A stretch of DNA of 64,000 nucleotides from Dehalobacterium formicoaceticum (GTDB lineage: Bacteria > Bacillota > Dehalobacteriia > Dehalobacteriales > Dehalobacteriaceae): positions 2,548,501 through 2,612,500 of the forward strand of contig NZ_CP022121.1 in the NCBI RefSeq assembly GCF_002224645.1, given 5' to 3'. Under the pieces are notes generated by a model. The model did no database searches. It saw only the letters and a program-made list of their open reading frames with translations, and was not told the DNA's origin. The position numbers were made by a program, and so were the translations under genes. Of this stretch, positions 15,510 to 24,281 are shown one piece after another (position 1 is the stretch's first letter; every line of letters begins with the position of its first letter).

Positions 15510-16238
15510 TTATTCTATACTTTTCCAGGCTTTGGCCTGATCCAGGTTCTTAAGCGCGGTAATAACCCTTTCCTTGGCCAGGGGATTCGTTTTCTCAATC
15601 AGTTTAATGATTTCCTTCATATCCTGCCGTTTGGTATAGCCATTGGCGGGACAAGGATTTTCAATCACCGGCAGCTGCAGCAGGCGGCACAAACGGCTGA
15701 TATCTTGCTCCGGGACATAAACCAGGGGACGAATTACCGTAATATCCTTTTGATCCAAATAGGTTTTGGGGCTGAAAGAATCCATGCGGCCCTCATAAAA
15801 CATCTTTAAAAGGACGGTTTCTACGGCATCATCCATATGGTGCGCCAAAGCAACTTTGGGAAAGCCCTTGTTTTTGGCCAGATTATTCAAGGCTCCTCTT
15901 CTCATTTTGGCACAAAGAGAACAAGGATTTTTTTCATGGCGCACCTCAAAAACCACGGGACCGATATTGGTAGGTTCATAATAAAATGGGACATCCAATT
16001 CCCGGCAGATTTTTTCCAAAGGGGCAATATCCGTATCCCATCCCATACCCACATGACCCGCCGCCAAAGGATATTTATATTTGGACACTTTCTTAAACTG
16101 ATGCATTAAATAAAGTAAGGTGATGCTGTCTTTGCCGCCGGATAGTCCCACCATAATACCCTGGGTATTATCGATCAGTTGAAAATCCCGGACGGCACTT
16201 TTGACTTTTTTTATGGTTTTATCCATGATATAGGACAA
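15510..16238 (-). CDS. TtcA-like ATP-pyrophosphatase, tRNA thiolation family
   Basis: The 242-residue protein carries the PP-loop SGGKDSITLL for ATP binding, then CSLCAKMRRG (CxxC) and a later ENPCPANG Cys, the three-Cys arrangement of TtcA-type enzymes that hold a 4Fe-4S cluster and transfer sulfur to tRNA C32 through adenylated intermediates. The family also includes TtuA-like and uncharacterised members, so the exact tRNA target is unsure. It is divergent from minC. Confidence 0.82.
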   Translation of the reverse strand: MSYIMDKTIKKVKSAVRDFQLIDNTQGIMVGLSGGKDSITLLYLMHQFKKVSKYKYPLAAGHVGMGWDTDIAPLEKICRELDVPFYYEPTNIGPVVFEVRHEKNPCSLCAKMRRGALNNLAKNKGFPKVALAHHMDDAVETVLLKMFYEGRMDSFSPKTYLDQKDITVIRPLVYVPEQDISRLCRLLQLPVIENPCPANGYTKRQDMKEIIKLIEKTNPLAKERVITALKNLDQAKAWKSIE

Positions 16239-16314
16239 TAAAATTCCCCCTCATACTCCTTATGGAGCAGGATATTATCACAAAATGACGAAAGATACAA
16301 GAGGAGGGAAGATA

Positions 16315-17007
16315 ATGGCGAAAGATTTGATTGTGATTAAAGGAAGCCGCGACGGCTTAAAATTTTATTTCAATACTCAGGAAGGATCTTTTGAAGAAAT
16401 TTATCAAACATTGGTACATAAATTTCAAGAAGCAAAAGGTTTTTTTGAGCAGGCTAAATATATTATCGACGAAAAAAACGATTTAAAAGAAGAAGAAAGG
16501 AAAAAGATTGAAGCATTATTTATTCTCCACGGCATGACCCGGCAAGAAATTAACCATAAAAAAACAGAAAACAGTCATACCGCTACCGGGAGTGGTGCCG
16601 CTGCTGGGATTGATACTAATGAAGAAACAGAGGTTTTTCAGGCTGCCCGTGATGCGGTGCTGATTGCCCGCAGCCTGCGCTCGGGGCAAAAGATTTATGT
16701 GCAGGGAGATGCGGTGATTCGGGGAGATGTTAATCCCGGAGCCCAGGTGAGCGCAACGGGAAACATTATTATTTTTGGCGCATGCCGCGGCAGTGCCCAT
16801 GCGGGGGTGCTGGGAGACATAAACGCCTTTGTCATGGCCTGCAAACTAAGGCCGACTCAAATTGCCATTGCAGATAAAATCAGCCGCGCCCCTGAAGCAT
16901 CAAGTCCTAAAGATGAGCAGGTTTACCCGGAGATTGCCTTTATTTCCGACCAGCAAATTGTGGTGGAGCCTTATATCTCATCTAAACACAAAGCGGCAAA
17001 TGCCTAG
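16315..17007 (+). CDS. minC: Septum site-determining protein MinC
   Basis: The 230-residue protein has an N-terminal MinC_N-like alpha/beta domain (about 1-75), a low-complexity linker, and the C-terminal beta-helix domain with RSLRSGQKIYVQGDAVIRGD and NPGAQVSATGNIIIFG, the typical repeats. MinC inhibits FtsZ polymerisation away from midcell with MinD. Here minD is not adjacent, and the next gene is serA. ATG 16315 is preferred because AGGAGGGAAG is close upstream; an in-frame ATG at 16285 lacks a site. Confidence 0.9.
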   Translation: MAKDLIVIKGSRDGLKFYFNTQEGSFEEIYQTLVHKFQEAKGFFEQAKYIIDEKNDLKEEERKKIEALFILHGMTRQEINHKKTENSHTATGSGAAAGIDTNEETEVFQAARDAVLIARSLRSGQKIYVQGDAVIRGDVNPGAQVSATGNIIIFGACRGSAHAGVLGDINAFVMACKLRPTQIAIADKISRAPEASSPKDEQVYPEIAFISDQQIVVEPYISSKHKAANA

Positions 17008-17086
17008 TTTTTCTATTCTTGATCTCTCTAAAATCTAATATTCTCATATTATTCTATAAATTCTTTTCTTCAAACTTAGCTGATAT

Positions 17087-17116
17087 TGTGGAAATGTGGA
17101 AAACTCTGTGTATAAG
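17087..17116 (+). other. Cluster of three DnaA-box-like 9-mers
   Basis: TGTGGAAAT, TGTGGAAAA and TGTGTATAA lie at 17087, 17095 and 17108 in the same orientation, each one or two changes from TGTGGATAA. They sit in the AT-rich gap between minC and the serA leader. No dnaA or dnaN is nearby. The gap from 17008 to 17238 holds nothing else I can support. Confidence 0.35.
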
Positions 17117-17238
17117 TAAGAGCAATTCCTATTATTCTAACATTTTCTTCATATTTCGCTAATATTTTTAATATATAATTAATTTTGTCGAATTTTCATA
17201 ATGAACGGTACAGAAGAAATAAGCATTCGATTTTCTCG

Positions 17239-17267
17239 TTGACAAATCCAGAAATTTGTATTAATAT
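17239..17267 (+). promoter_or_regulatory. SigA promoter of the T-box-serA transcript
   Basis: TTGACA and TAATAT are 17 bases apart and precede the T-box leader. Confidence 0.75.
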
Positions 17268-17289
17268 TTGTTCTAATCTAGTTTTTTAA

Positions 17290-17535
17290 AATGCGTTGAA
17301 AAAGATCAGTAAACAGTGAAAAAGTCGCAGAGAGCCAATGGTTGGTGAAAGTTGGTACCGGTAACTGTTGAATCCGCTTTTGAGCAGGCAGGGTTAACCT
17401 GTCCCGGTATTGAAACCGTTATCTTCAAATTAAGATCATGTTTTTTAAAAAGCATGATAAATCAAGGTGGCACCACGTGAGGAAGACTCCCGTCCTTGGG
17501 ATATGGATATAATATTCTAAGACGGGTTTTTTTAT
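17290..17535 (+). promoter_or_regulatory. T-box riboswitch, probably serine-specific
   Basis: The leader has a T-box Stem I with AGTA (17308), the distal GCAGAGAGCC...GGTTGGTGAAAG region, and a specifier region TGAATCCGC whose triplet TCC would be a Ser codon. The antiterminator box reads AAGGTGGCACCACG, close to the T-box consensus. CCCGTC/GACGGG then forms a terminator with seven T just before serA. Uncharged tRNA-Ser(GGA) would favour readthrough, matching serA's role in making serine. Confidence 0.9.
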
Positions 17536-17570
17536 GGCCAAAAAATGGGTAATAATAGGAGGAGTTGTTA

Positions 17571-19151
17571 ATGAAAGTATTAGTTGCCGAAAAGATTGCT
17601 CAGGAAGGAATCGATCTGCTGAATCAGGGTGATCTAACTGTTGATATAAAATTGGATTTAACCCGGGAGCAATTATTGGAGATCATTCCTGAATATGATG
17701 CCATTGTGGTTCGAAGTGTGACCAAGATCAATGAGGAATTTTATGAACGGGCGACTAATCTGAAAGTGGTTGGTCGTGCCGGTACCGGCGTCGATAATAT
17801 TGAAATGGAAGGCGCCACCATCAGAGGGATTATTGTTGTCAATACTCCAGCAGCCAATAATGTATCTGCTGCCGAACATACCATTGGACTGCTCCTGTCC
17901 TCCATTCGCAATATCGCCCGGGGGAATCAACGCATCAAGGATCGGGCCTGGTCCCGGGAAGGCCTAAAAGGGGTGGAACTTCAGGGCAAGGTGATGGGCA
18001 TTGTGGGGCTGGGCAGAATCGGCTCCCTGGTGGCCACACGGCTGCAAGCCTTTGGCATGAAATTAATTGGCTATGATCCATACATAACAGATGCCCGATT
18101 TGAAAGATTTGGCGTAACCCGCAAAGAAAACCTGGAAGATTTGATGCAGGAAGCCGATTTTATTACGGTTCATACCCCCAAGACAGAAGAAACCTTTGGG
18201 ATGATCGGTGATGAACAGTTTAAACAGGCAAAAAAGGGCCTGAGAGTAGTGAACTGTGCCCGCGGCGGCATTATTAATGAAGAAGCATTAGACCGGGCCA
18301 TCAAGGAAGGGATCGTGGCCAGTGCCGGGATTGACGTTTTGGTGAATGAACCCAATACCACTTCACCCTTGCTGGATCTTGACAATGTGGTTCTGACACC
18401 TCACTTGGGTGCCGACACGCTAGAAGCTCAGTATAATGTAGGTACCATGGTGGCTCATGAAGTGGTTCAGGCCTTAAACGGAGAGATGGTGCCCAATGCC
18501 GTTAATCTGCCTACCCTCCATGCCAGTGAGCTCCATGCCATGAGTGCCTATCTGAAATTAGGAGAAATCCTGGGTAAGATGTATCATCAGCTGGAAAAGG
18601 ATCCTGTGGAAAAAATTGAGATTATCTATAGCGGAGAAATCGCAAAATTGGAAACCACTGTGATCACCTTATCGATTTTGAAAGGATTATTTGAAACCAT
18701 TCTCAAAGAACGGGTCAACTATGTTAATGCCCAGGTGATTGCTAATAATCGGGGTGTAGATGTGGTGGAAAGCAAGGAATCCGCCCAGGGAAAATATTTA
18801 AATCTCATCAAATTAATCATTACATCGAAAGAAAAAACTTATACTCTAGCGGGTACTGTATTTGGTAAGGACGAAATCAGATTAGTGGAAGTAGACGGAT
18901 ACGAATTCGATTTGGCACCCAGCCCTCATATCCTGGCAGTGATGAATTTGGATAAGCCGGGAATGATCGGACAAATCGGCACCCTGTTAGGGGTTAACAA
19001 AATAAATATTGCCACCATGCAGGTAAGCAGAAAGAAAGATAAAGAATGGGCAATGATGTTTTTAGCCGTTGATTCCGAAGTGCCCAAGGAATCACTTAAG
19101 CTGATTAACGGCCTGGACGGGATGGCAAATGCCCGCACGATAAAAATGTAA
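17571..19151 (+). CDS. serA: D-3-phosphoglycerate dehydrogenase
   Basis: SerA oxidises 3-phosphoglycerate with NAD, the first step of serine synthesis. The roughly 526-residue product has the substrate domain, a Rossmann fold with GLGRIGSLVA, the catalytic Arg (NCARGG), Glu and His (PHLGADT), the intervening long-form domain, and a C-terminal ACT domain (HILAVMNLDKPGMIG). This is the long type of SerA. The ATG at 17571 has GGAGGAG upstream. The gene is controlled by the serine T-box in its leader. Confidence 0.95.
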   Translation: MKVLVAEKIAQEGIDLLNQGDLTVDIKLDLTREQLLEIIPEYDAIVVRSVTKINEEFYERATNLKVVGRAGTGVDNIEMEGATIRGIIVVNTPAANNVSAAEHTIGLLLSSIRNIARGNQRIKDRAWSREGLKGVELQGKVMGIVGLGRIGSLVATRLQAFGMKLIGYDPYITDARFERFGVTRKENLEDLMQEADFITVHTPKTEETFGMIGDEQFKQAKKGLRVVNCARGGIINEEALDRAIKEGIVASAGIDVLVNEPNTTSPLLDLDNVVLTPHLGADTLEAQYNVGTMVAHEVVQALNGEMVPNAVNLPTLHASELHAMSAYLKLGEILGKMYHQLEKDPVEKIEIIYSGEIAKLETTVITLSILKGLFETILKERVNYVNAQVIANNRGVDVVESKESAQGKYLNLIKLIITSKEKTYTLAGTVFGKDEIRLVEVDGYEFDLAPSPHILAVMNLDKPGMIGQIGTLLGVNKINIATMQVSRKKDKEWAMMFLAVDSEVPKESLKLINGLDGMANARTIKM

Positions 19152-19309
19152 GAGGGGATCTCACCTCCATCATAGCCAATTTTAAAAAAATATTGTATAA
19201 TAAGTGGACAATATGTGCTCAGGAAAAGCATGACCAATGCGGATGAAACAAACATTGGAAAAATGCGCATAGAAAAAGCACCAGGCAATGACAGAGGGGG
19301 AAATAAATT

Positions 19310-19522
19310 ATGCCGTCAATCGGATTTCCAGAATTAATATTAATCTTAGTGATTGCTTTAATTGTTTTTGGACCGGGGAAGCTGCCGGAAGTAGGCGCAT
19401 CCTTGGGCAGGGCGATTAATGAGTTTAAAAACGCTTCCCGTGAACTAATGTCGGATAAAAGTGCATCGGAAGAAGAGGAAGTAAAGAAAATTCCTCAAAA
19501 GAAGGATCAGACCGAAGAATAA
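19310..19522 (+). CDS. tatA: TatA/E twin-arginine translocase subunit
   Basis: The 70-residue protein has the TatA layout: a short N-terminus with [20 protein letters not shown], the FGP hinge, an amphipathic helix ([14 protein letters not shown]) and a charged tail. TatA oligomers form the pore that exports folded proteins. tatC is not adjacent. AGAGGGGGAAA precedes ATG. Confidence 0.92.
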   Translation: MPSIGFPELILILVIALIVFGPGKLPEVGASLGRAINEFKNASRELMSDKSASEEEEVKKIPQKKDQTEE

Positions 19523-19538
19523 ATAGTTACATTAAATC

Positions 19539-19573
19539 AAGCCTTTGTAGGTTTCCATACTACAAGGCTTTTT
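19539..19573 (+). terminator. Terminator after tatA
   Basis: AAGCCTTTGTAG pairs with CTACAAGGCTT (one bulge), followed by TTTTTG. Confidence 0.75.
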
Positions 19574-19730
19574 GTTTAACAAGCGATTGCTTTGGATAAA
19601 ATATGAAAGCAGATAATTACTGTTTTTTTGAACATATTGTTTTTTTAAACATATTTTTTGGAACATATGGGATTTATATTTCGTCTTTAAATAGGTAAGA
19701 CAAACTATAATTTTAATAGGAGATTAAGAG

Positions 19731-22280
19731 ATGCCGAAATTAAAACGCAAAAGATGTCTGAAAAGTAAGTTGATGTTTTCGATGATCCTACTGTGCTTAT
19801 GTGCTTTTCTCACCAGTCACGCTGCAGCTGCAGCAGCGGTCAAACCCATCGCTGAAGAAACCATTACCAGAGGCGCCGTGCTTCAGCAATATACGGTGAA
19901 AACCGCCTCGGGTACCTCCAAAGTATTTGTCACCAAAATTAATATTCAGGACCCTTACATAAAAATGGATGTGATCTACGGTATTGACGGTAAATTAGGT
20001 AAAAATCAAAATGTTGCCAACATGGCCCAGGAGAATAAGGCCATTGCTGCCATCAATGGTGACTTTTTTGATATGACTACAGGCAGCCTTTTTGGGCCAA
20101 TAATGAAAGATGAAAAATGGATTACCACGCCTACCACCACCATTGATGGCTTAAGTGGATTTGCCATGACAGATGGAGGTCAGCCAAGGATTCTTCCTTT
20201 TTCCTTTCAAGGCTCCCTGATCGCAGATAATGGGGCATCTTTCCCTGTGGCTGCTGTCAATAAGACTTTTTCCTGTGTCGATAAAATCAACATTTTCACC
20301 AATGACTGGGATGTATCTGCCTTACCGGGTGAAGCCCTAGGCACTTATGTCTATGTTTTAGTGCAGGATGATGAAGTGTCGGAAATCTTATTCAATGAAA
20401 AACCAAAAAGGATTTCCCGGGATGATTATGTGATCTTAGGCCATGGTTTAGGGGCTAATTTCTTAGTTAACAATCTATATGCCGGCGCAGAAGTGGAGTT
20501 TGATTTTTCCGTTGATCAGGGAGATGACTGGCAGTTTGTCATGGGCGCCCATACTCCTTTAGTTGCCAATGGAAAACGTGCTCAATTTACCCGGGATATT
20601 CCTGGATCACGGGCCCGGTCCGCGGTGGGGATTTCCCAGGATCAAAAATACGTTTATTGGATTGGCGTAGAAAAAAGCGGCACCAGTACAGGGATGACTT
20701 TGACGGAACTGGCGGATTTTATGGTGCAGTTAGGTGTCGCTCAGGGTGTCAATCTTGACGGCGGCGGTTCTACCACCGTGCTGAGCAGATCCCCGGGGGA
20801 TTTCACCCCTTCCCTTAAGAATCAGCCGGAACAAGGCAATCTGAGAAACGTACCCAATGGTTTAGCTTTGTATTCCACCGCTCCTCAGGGAACATTAAAA
20901 GATTTTGTGATTGGCGGACCATCCTTTTTGTTAATGAAGGAAAAGGCAGAATTGAGTTTAAAAGCCATTGATGAATACGATAATCCCCTTAATATGCAGG
21001 ATTCAAATATGACCTGGCAGTCAAAAAATGACAAGGCTGCGGTACAGGGGAACCAATTGCAAGGGCAGAAGGTGGGCACTGCCATCGTTGAGGCTCATTC
21101 CAATCAGATCAATCAGCAATTTAATGTAGAAATCATCGGACGGGACGGAATTCAGGAAATGGGTTTCAATACGGACTCCCTGCTCTTAAATCCGGGACAG
21201 ACTGTGACCCTGAAGCCGGTGATCACAACGAAAAACGGTGCTAGAAGGGAAGTAGATGCCTCCTTATTTAATTGGGAATGGATCAACGTGGACGGAGAAA
21301 AAACCGGACCCGCTGAATTTAAAGCAGGCATGACTCCGGGGAGCGGCTGGCTGGTGGGCACTTATGACCGCTTCAGCAAAATGGTGCCGGTTAGCATTGG
21401 AACTACATCTCAAGTGATTATGGATTTTGAAAATCAACCTCAGATCGGCTTTTTGGGCACTCCGGCTGAGGTTACCGGGCAATTTGTCTTAAATAATACC
21501 GAGAAAAAAGCAGGGCAAGCCAGCGGATCTTTGAGCTATGATTTTGCCAAAGCCTCAGCAGACGTGCAGGCAGCATATGGTCAGTTTGGAACTCAGGGTC
21601 TGCCTTTCTCCGGGACTGCTAATGGTCTTAACCTCTGGGTATACGGGGACAATAACAATTATTGGCTGCGGGCGGAGATTGTTAATCAGAAAGGGGAAAC
21701 CAGCTACCTTACCTTAGCAGACAAAGTAAATTGGTCCGGCTGGCAGGAAGTGAGCGTTGATTTTCCTCAAGCCATGGAAAATCCCATATTAAAAAGGGTT
21801 TATGTGGTAAATCTCAAGAATTCCACCGGACATCAGTCTACTGACGGAACGATTCTTTTCGATCAGATTTCTTACAAAACAACGGCCCCCAGTGCAACGA
21901 AGGTCCAGGATACCAAGTTAAAATTATTTGTCAATCAAAAGAGAATGCTGGTCAATGACCGGGAGCAGCAAATTGATCAGGGGCCCATTTTGGAAAATGG
22001 ACGCAGCTATATTCCGGCCCGTTTCATTATCGAAGCTTTGGGCGGACGGGTTTACTGGACGGCTGATGAGAAAAAGGTGCGGATTCTTTTCCCTCAGAAC
22101 ATGATTGATCTTTGGGTCAATGATAAAGAACACACCATCGTTAATGGAAAGAATCAACCGGCGGATACGGCGCCGATTATCCGAAACAGCCGCACCCTGA
22201 TCCCGGTGCGCATGGTGACAGAGAACTTAGGCTATCAGGTGGATTGGATCAAGGGTGAAATTACCATTGCCAAGAAATAA
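19731..22280 (+). CDS. Secreted phosphodiester glycosidase (NAGPA-like) with stalk-type C-terminal domain
   Basis: An 849-residue exported protein: signal peptide to about residue 35, a NAGPA-type phosphodiester glycosidase domain (about 60-385) with AAINGDFFD, and QGVNLDGGGSTTVL, then Ig/BIG-2-like and carbohydrate-binding-like regions, and two repeats at the end (RSYIPARFIIEALGG, RTLIPVRMVTENLGY) of the copper-amine-oxidase-N-like stalk domain common in clostridial wall proteins. It probably acts on wall polymer or exopolysaccharide linkages outside the cell. AGGAGATTAAGAG precedes ATG. No operon partner. Confidence 0.85.
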   Translation: MPKLKRKRCLKSKLMFSMILLCLCAFLTSHAAAAAAVKPIAEETITRGAVLQQYTVKTASGTSKVFVTKINIQDPYIKMDVIYGIDGKLGKNQNVANMAQENKAIAAINGDFFDMTTGSLFGPIMKDEKWITTPTTTIDGLSGFAMTDGGQPRILPFSFQGSLIADNGASFPVAAVNKTFSCVDKINIFTNDWDVSALPGEALGTYVYVLVQDDEVSEILFNEKPKRISRDDYVILGHGLGANFLVNNLYAGAEVEFDFSVDQGDDWQFVMGAHTPLVANGKRAQFTRDIPGSRARSAVGISQDQKYVYWIGVEKSGTSTGMTLTELADFMVQLGVAQGVNLDGGGSTTVLSRSPGDFTPSLKNQPEQGNLRNVPNGLALYSTAPQGTLKDFVIGGPSFLLMKEKAELSLKAIDEYDNPLNMQDSNMTWQSKNDKAAVQGNQLQGQKVGTAIVEAHSNQINQQFNVEIIGRDGIQEMGFNTDSLLLNPGQTVTLKPVITTKNGARREVDASLFNWEWINVDGEKTGPAEFKAGMTPGSGWLVGTYDRFSKMVPVSIGTTSQVIMDFENQPQIGFLGTPAEVTGQFVLNNTEKKAGQASGSLSYDFAKASADVQAAYGQFGTQGLPFSGTANGLNLWVYGDNNNYWLRAEIVNQKGETSYLTLADKVNWSGWQEVSVDFPQAMENPILKRVYVVNLKNSTGHQSTDGTILFDQISYKTTAPSATKVQDTKLKLFVNQKRMLVNDREQQIDQGPILENGRSYIPARFIIEALGGRVYWTADEKKVRILFPQNMIDLWVNDKEHTIVNGKNQPADTAPIIRNSRTLIPVRMVTENLGYQVDWIKGEITIAKK

Positions 22281-22316
22281 GAGTCATTAGGAATAAGAGA
22301 TCAGAAAGCAAAAAAA

Positions 22317-22356
22317 AACAGGCGGCAGGAATGAATTTCTGCCGCCTGTTTTTTTG
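22317..22356. terminator. Bidirectional terminator between convergent genes
   Basis: ACAGGCGGCAG/CTGCCGCCTGT with A run on the left and seven T on the right; works for both strands. Confidence 0.9.
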
Positions 22357-22393
22357 AATTTTGTTAGCTATGAAATGTATAGGTTACTTTTAT

Positions 22394-23065
22394 TCACTTG
22401 ATTTCGTATTTCTCCAAAGTGGAAGTGACCTCAAAACCTTCCGAGAGAAATTCTCTTTTGATCAGACCGACGCCAGCTTTATAATATTCATACATGGTGG
22501 AATCAGGATAAATTATTTCCACTTTTATCAGCTGATCAAATTTTCCGGCCGGTGTATCCAGGGAAGCATTCAGATCGATGATTTCCCGGGTACCGTCTTT
22601 CGTTTCCCATTTTGTACCCACCTCTAAAGGGGTTTTCAGAATGATCAAGTCATCGTTGGGTTCTGCATCTAAAAAGTTTTCATTCTCATAAGACTCGCCT
22701 TGAGAATAGATGGTGGTGATTGTATCTTCTGTGACTTCATATACAAGGGCACTCACGGTACCGCCGTTATCCTCTTTAATTTGAGCTCGGTTTCCTTGGG
22801 CAAACATGACTTCCCGGGAAAAGGTAGCATATTCATTGCCTTCACCCAGATACTGCCAGGTGCTGCCTACCGTCAGAGGAAGGTAGTCACCAAGAGTTAC
22901 TTTATCCTCCGGCGGTTTCTCTGTATTACCCGGTTCTTCCTGTCCCGGAGGGGGTTCATTAGGATTGGGATTAGGGGTTGGCTCTGTACTATTATTGCAT
23001 CCGGTAATCAATAATGCCATCATCAGCAACAGCAGCAAGGTAATTTTAACAGCCAGTTTTTTCAA
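22394..23065 (-). CDS. Lipoprotein of unknown function
   Basis: The product has a lipoprotein signal peptide with lipobox LITGC, a Pro/Asn/Glu-rich spacer, and a beta-rich domain of about 170 residues with LTVGSTWQYLGEG and VGTKWETKDGTRE, the kind of repeated strand-turn pattern seen in extracytoplasmic substrate-binding or wall-associated lipoproteins. No specific family is recognised. I prefer the TTG start at 23065 because GGGAGG lies 7 bases upstream on the minus strand; an ATG six codons earlier overlaps that site. Confidence 0.75.
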   Translation of the reverse strand: MKKLAVKITLLLLLMMALLITGCNNSTEPTPNPNPNEPPPGQEEPGNTEKPPEDKVTLGDYLPLTVGSTWQYLGEGNEYATFSREVMFAQGNRAQIKEDNGGTVSALVYEVTEDTITTIYSQGESYENENFLDAEPNDDLIILKTPLEVGTKWETKDGTREIIDLNASLDTPAGKFDQLIKVEIIYPDSTMYEYYKAGVGLIKREFLSEGFEVTSTLEKYEIK

Positions 23066-23331
23066 ATCTTTTCCTCCCTTCATTTCTTTCTATTATATCC
23101 CAGGGAAAGAGATTTAACCACCAGAAAATATCCGGCTTTACAGAAGGAAAAGGGGGGGTTAAGGGGAGGGATAGGGGGGGTAATGGTATGTCAGGGGTCA
23201 GGGTAATTATCGGATAAAAATTATTTATCAAGGCAAAATTATGATAAAAAAATTTGATTGGTAAGGGAGAGATGAGAAACCTATAATATACTTAGGAAAA
23301 GGAGAATAGAAAGCTGCAGGAGGTAGCATGA

Positions 23332-23958
23332 ATGTCAGTTGAAATAGATTGTCGGGGATTAAACTGTCCCGTACCGGTGATTCAAACTAAAAAAGCCATG
23401 GAAAGCAACCCGGAAGATTTGATCATTACCATTGTTGATAATGAGGCCGCCCGGGAAAATGTAAAAAAATTAGCGGAAAACGCAGGTTATCAGGTCACAG
23501 TAGCAGAAAAAACAGGATTATTTCATCTCCGTATGGAGAAGGAAAAGGCTAGGGAAGGTATGGAAATAAATCCGGCGGTGCCGGCAGCAGAAAAAGTGTC
23601 AGAGAGAAGGCCTGCGGGTGATCGTGATACCATAATCTATCTTTCCACCGATAAAATGGGTTCCGGTTCGGATGAACTGGGACAGGTTTTAATGAAAAGT
23701 TATTTTTATGCTCTGACGGAAGCCCAACCTTATCCCAAGACCCTCCTTTTTGTAAATGCAGGTGTCAACTTATCGACGGAGGGATCTCCCGTATTGGATT
23801 ATTTAAAAATCCTGGCAGATGCCGGGGTGGAGTTATTATCCTGCGGAACCTGCCTGGATTATTTTGGCTTAAAGGATCAACTTGCCATCGGTGATGTGAC
23901 CAATATGTATTCCATTGTGGAAAAAATGAACGAAGCGGCGAAAGTGATTCACATCTAA
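23332..23958 (+). CDS. yedF: YedF, sulfurtransferase-like selenium metabolism protein
   Basis: The 208-residue protein fuses an N-terminal TusA/SirA domain (DCRGLNCPVPVIQTKKAM, with the CPxP motif) to a C-terminal DsrE-like domain containing SCGTCLDYFGL. This architecture is the YedF family that co-occurs with SelD and is regarded as a marker of selenium use in bacteria; the exact reaction is not established. The DUF3343 Se/S-carrier gene follows 36 bases later and is presumably co-transcribed. AGGAGG lies 8 bases before ATG. It supports the view that this organism traffics selenium, relevant to the UGA-interrupted gene near 1298. Confidence 0.9.
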   Translation: MSVEIDCRGLNCPVPVIQTKKAMESNPEDLIITIVDNEAARENVKKLAENAGYQVTVAEKTGLFHLRMEKEKAREGMEINPAVPAAEKVSERRPAGDRDTIIYLSTDKMGSGSDELGQVLMKSYFYALTEAQPYPKTLLFVNAGVNLSTEGSPVLDYLKILADAGVELLSCGTCLDYFGLKDQLAIGDVTNMYSIVEKMNEAAKVIHI

Positions 23959-23994
23959 AGGAACAGGATAAAATAATGATCAGGAGTGAATCTC

Positions 23995-24273
23995 ATGAAT
24001 AAAGTTTTTAATGTCATATCTTTTCAATCAACCCATTATGCCATCATCACAGAAAAAACGCTTAAAGAACGGTTTCCTGTTACTTTGATACCAACCCCCA
24101 GAAGCATTACCGCCAGTTGCGGATTATCCTTAAAATTTGAGCCGGAGATGCTTCCGGATGTGGTGCAGGACTTAAAAACTACTCCCATCAACGAGGAGAT
24201 GCTGGCTCTTTATCAAATTGAGAAAACTCCGGAGGGAGACCAGGCCAGGCTGATCCCCTGGAGTGAAATTTAA
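23995..24273 (+). CDS. DUF3343 putative Se/S carrier protein
   Basis: A 92-residue protein of the DUF3343 family: it opens with VFNVISFQSTHYAIITEKTL, has LIPTPRSITASCGLSLKF with the conserved Cys, and is half the size of a regulatory protein. The family is annotated as a putative selenium/sulfur carrier because it is coupled to YedF, as here. ATG 23995 has CAGGAG 8 bases upstream; a GTG at 23986 overlaps that site. The gene ends a few bases before a convergent MutS-like gene, with no terminator visible between them. Confidence 0.85.
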   Translation: MNKVFNVISFQSTHYAIITEKTLKERFPVTLIPTPRSITASCGLSLKFEPEMLPDVVQDLKTTPINEEMLALYQIEKTPEGDQARLIPWSEI

Positions 24274-24281
24274 AAGAACTA

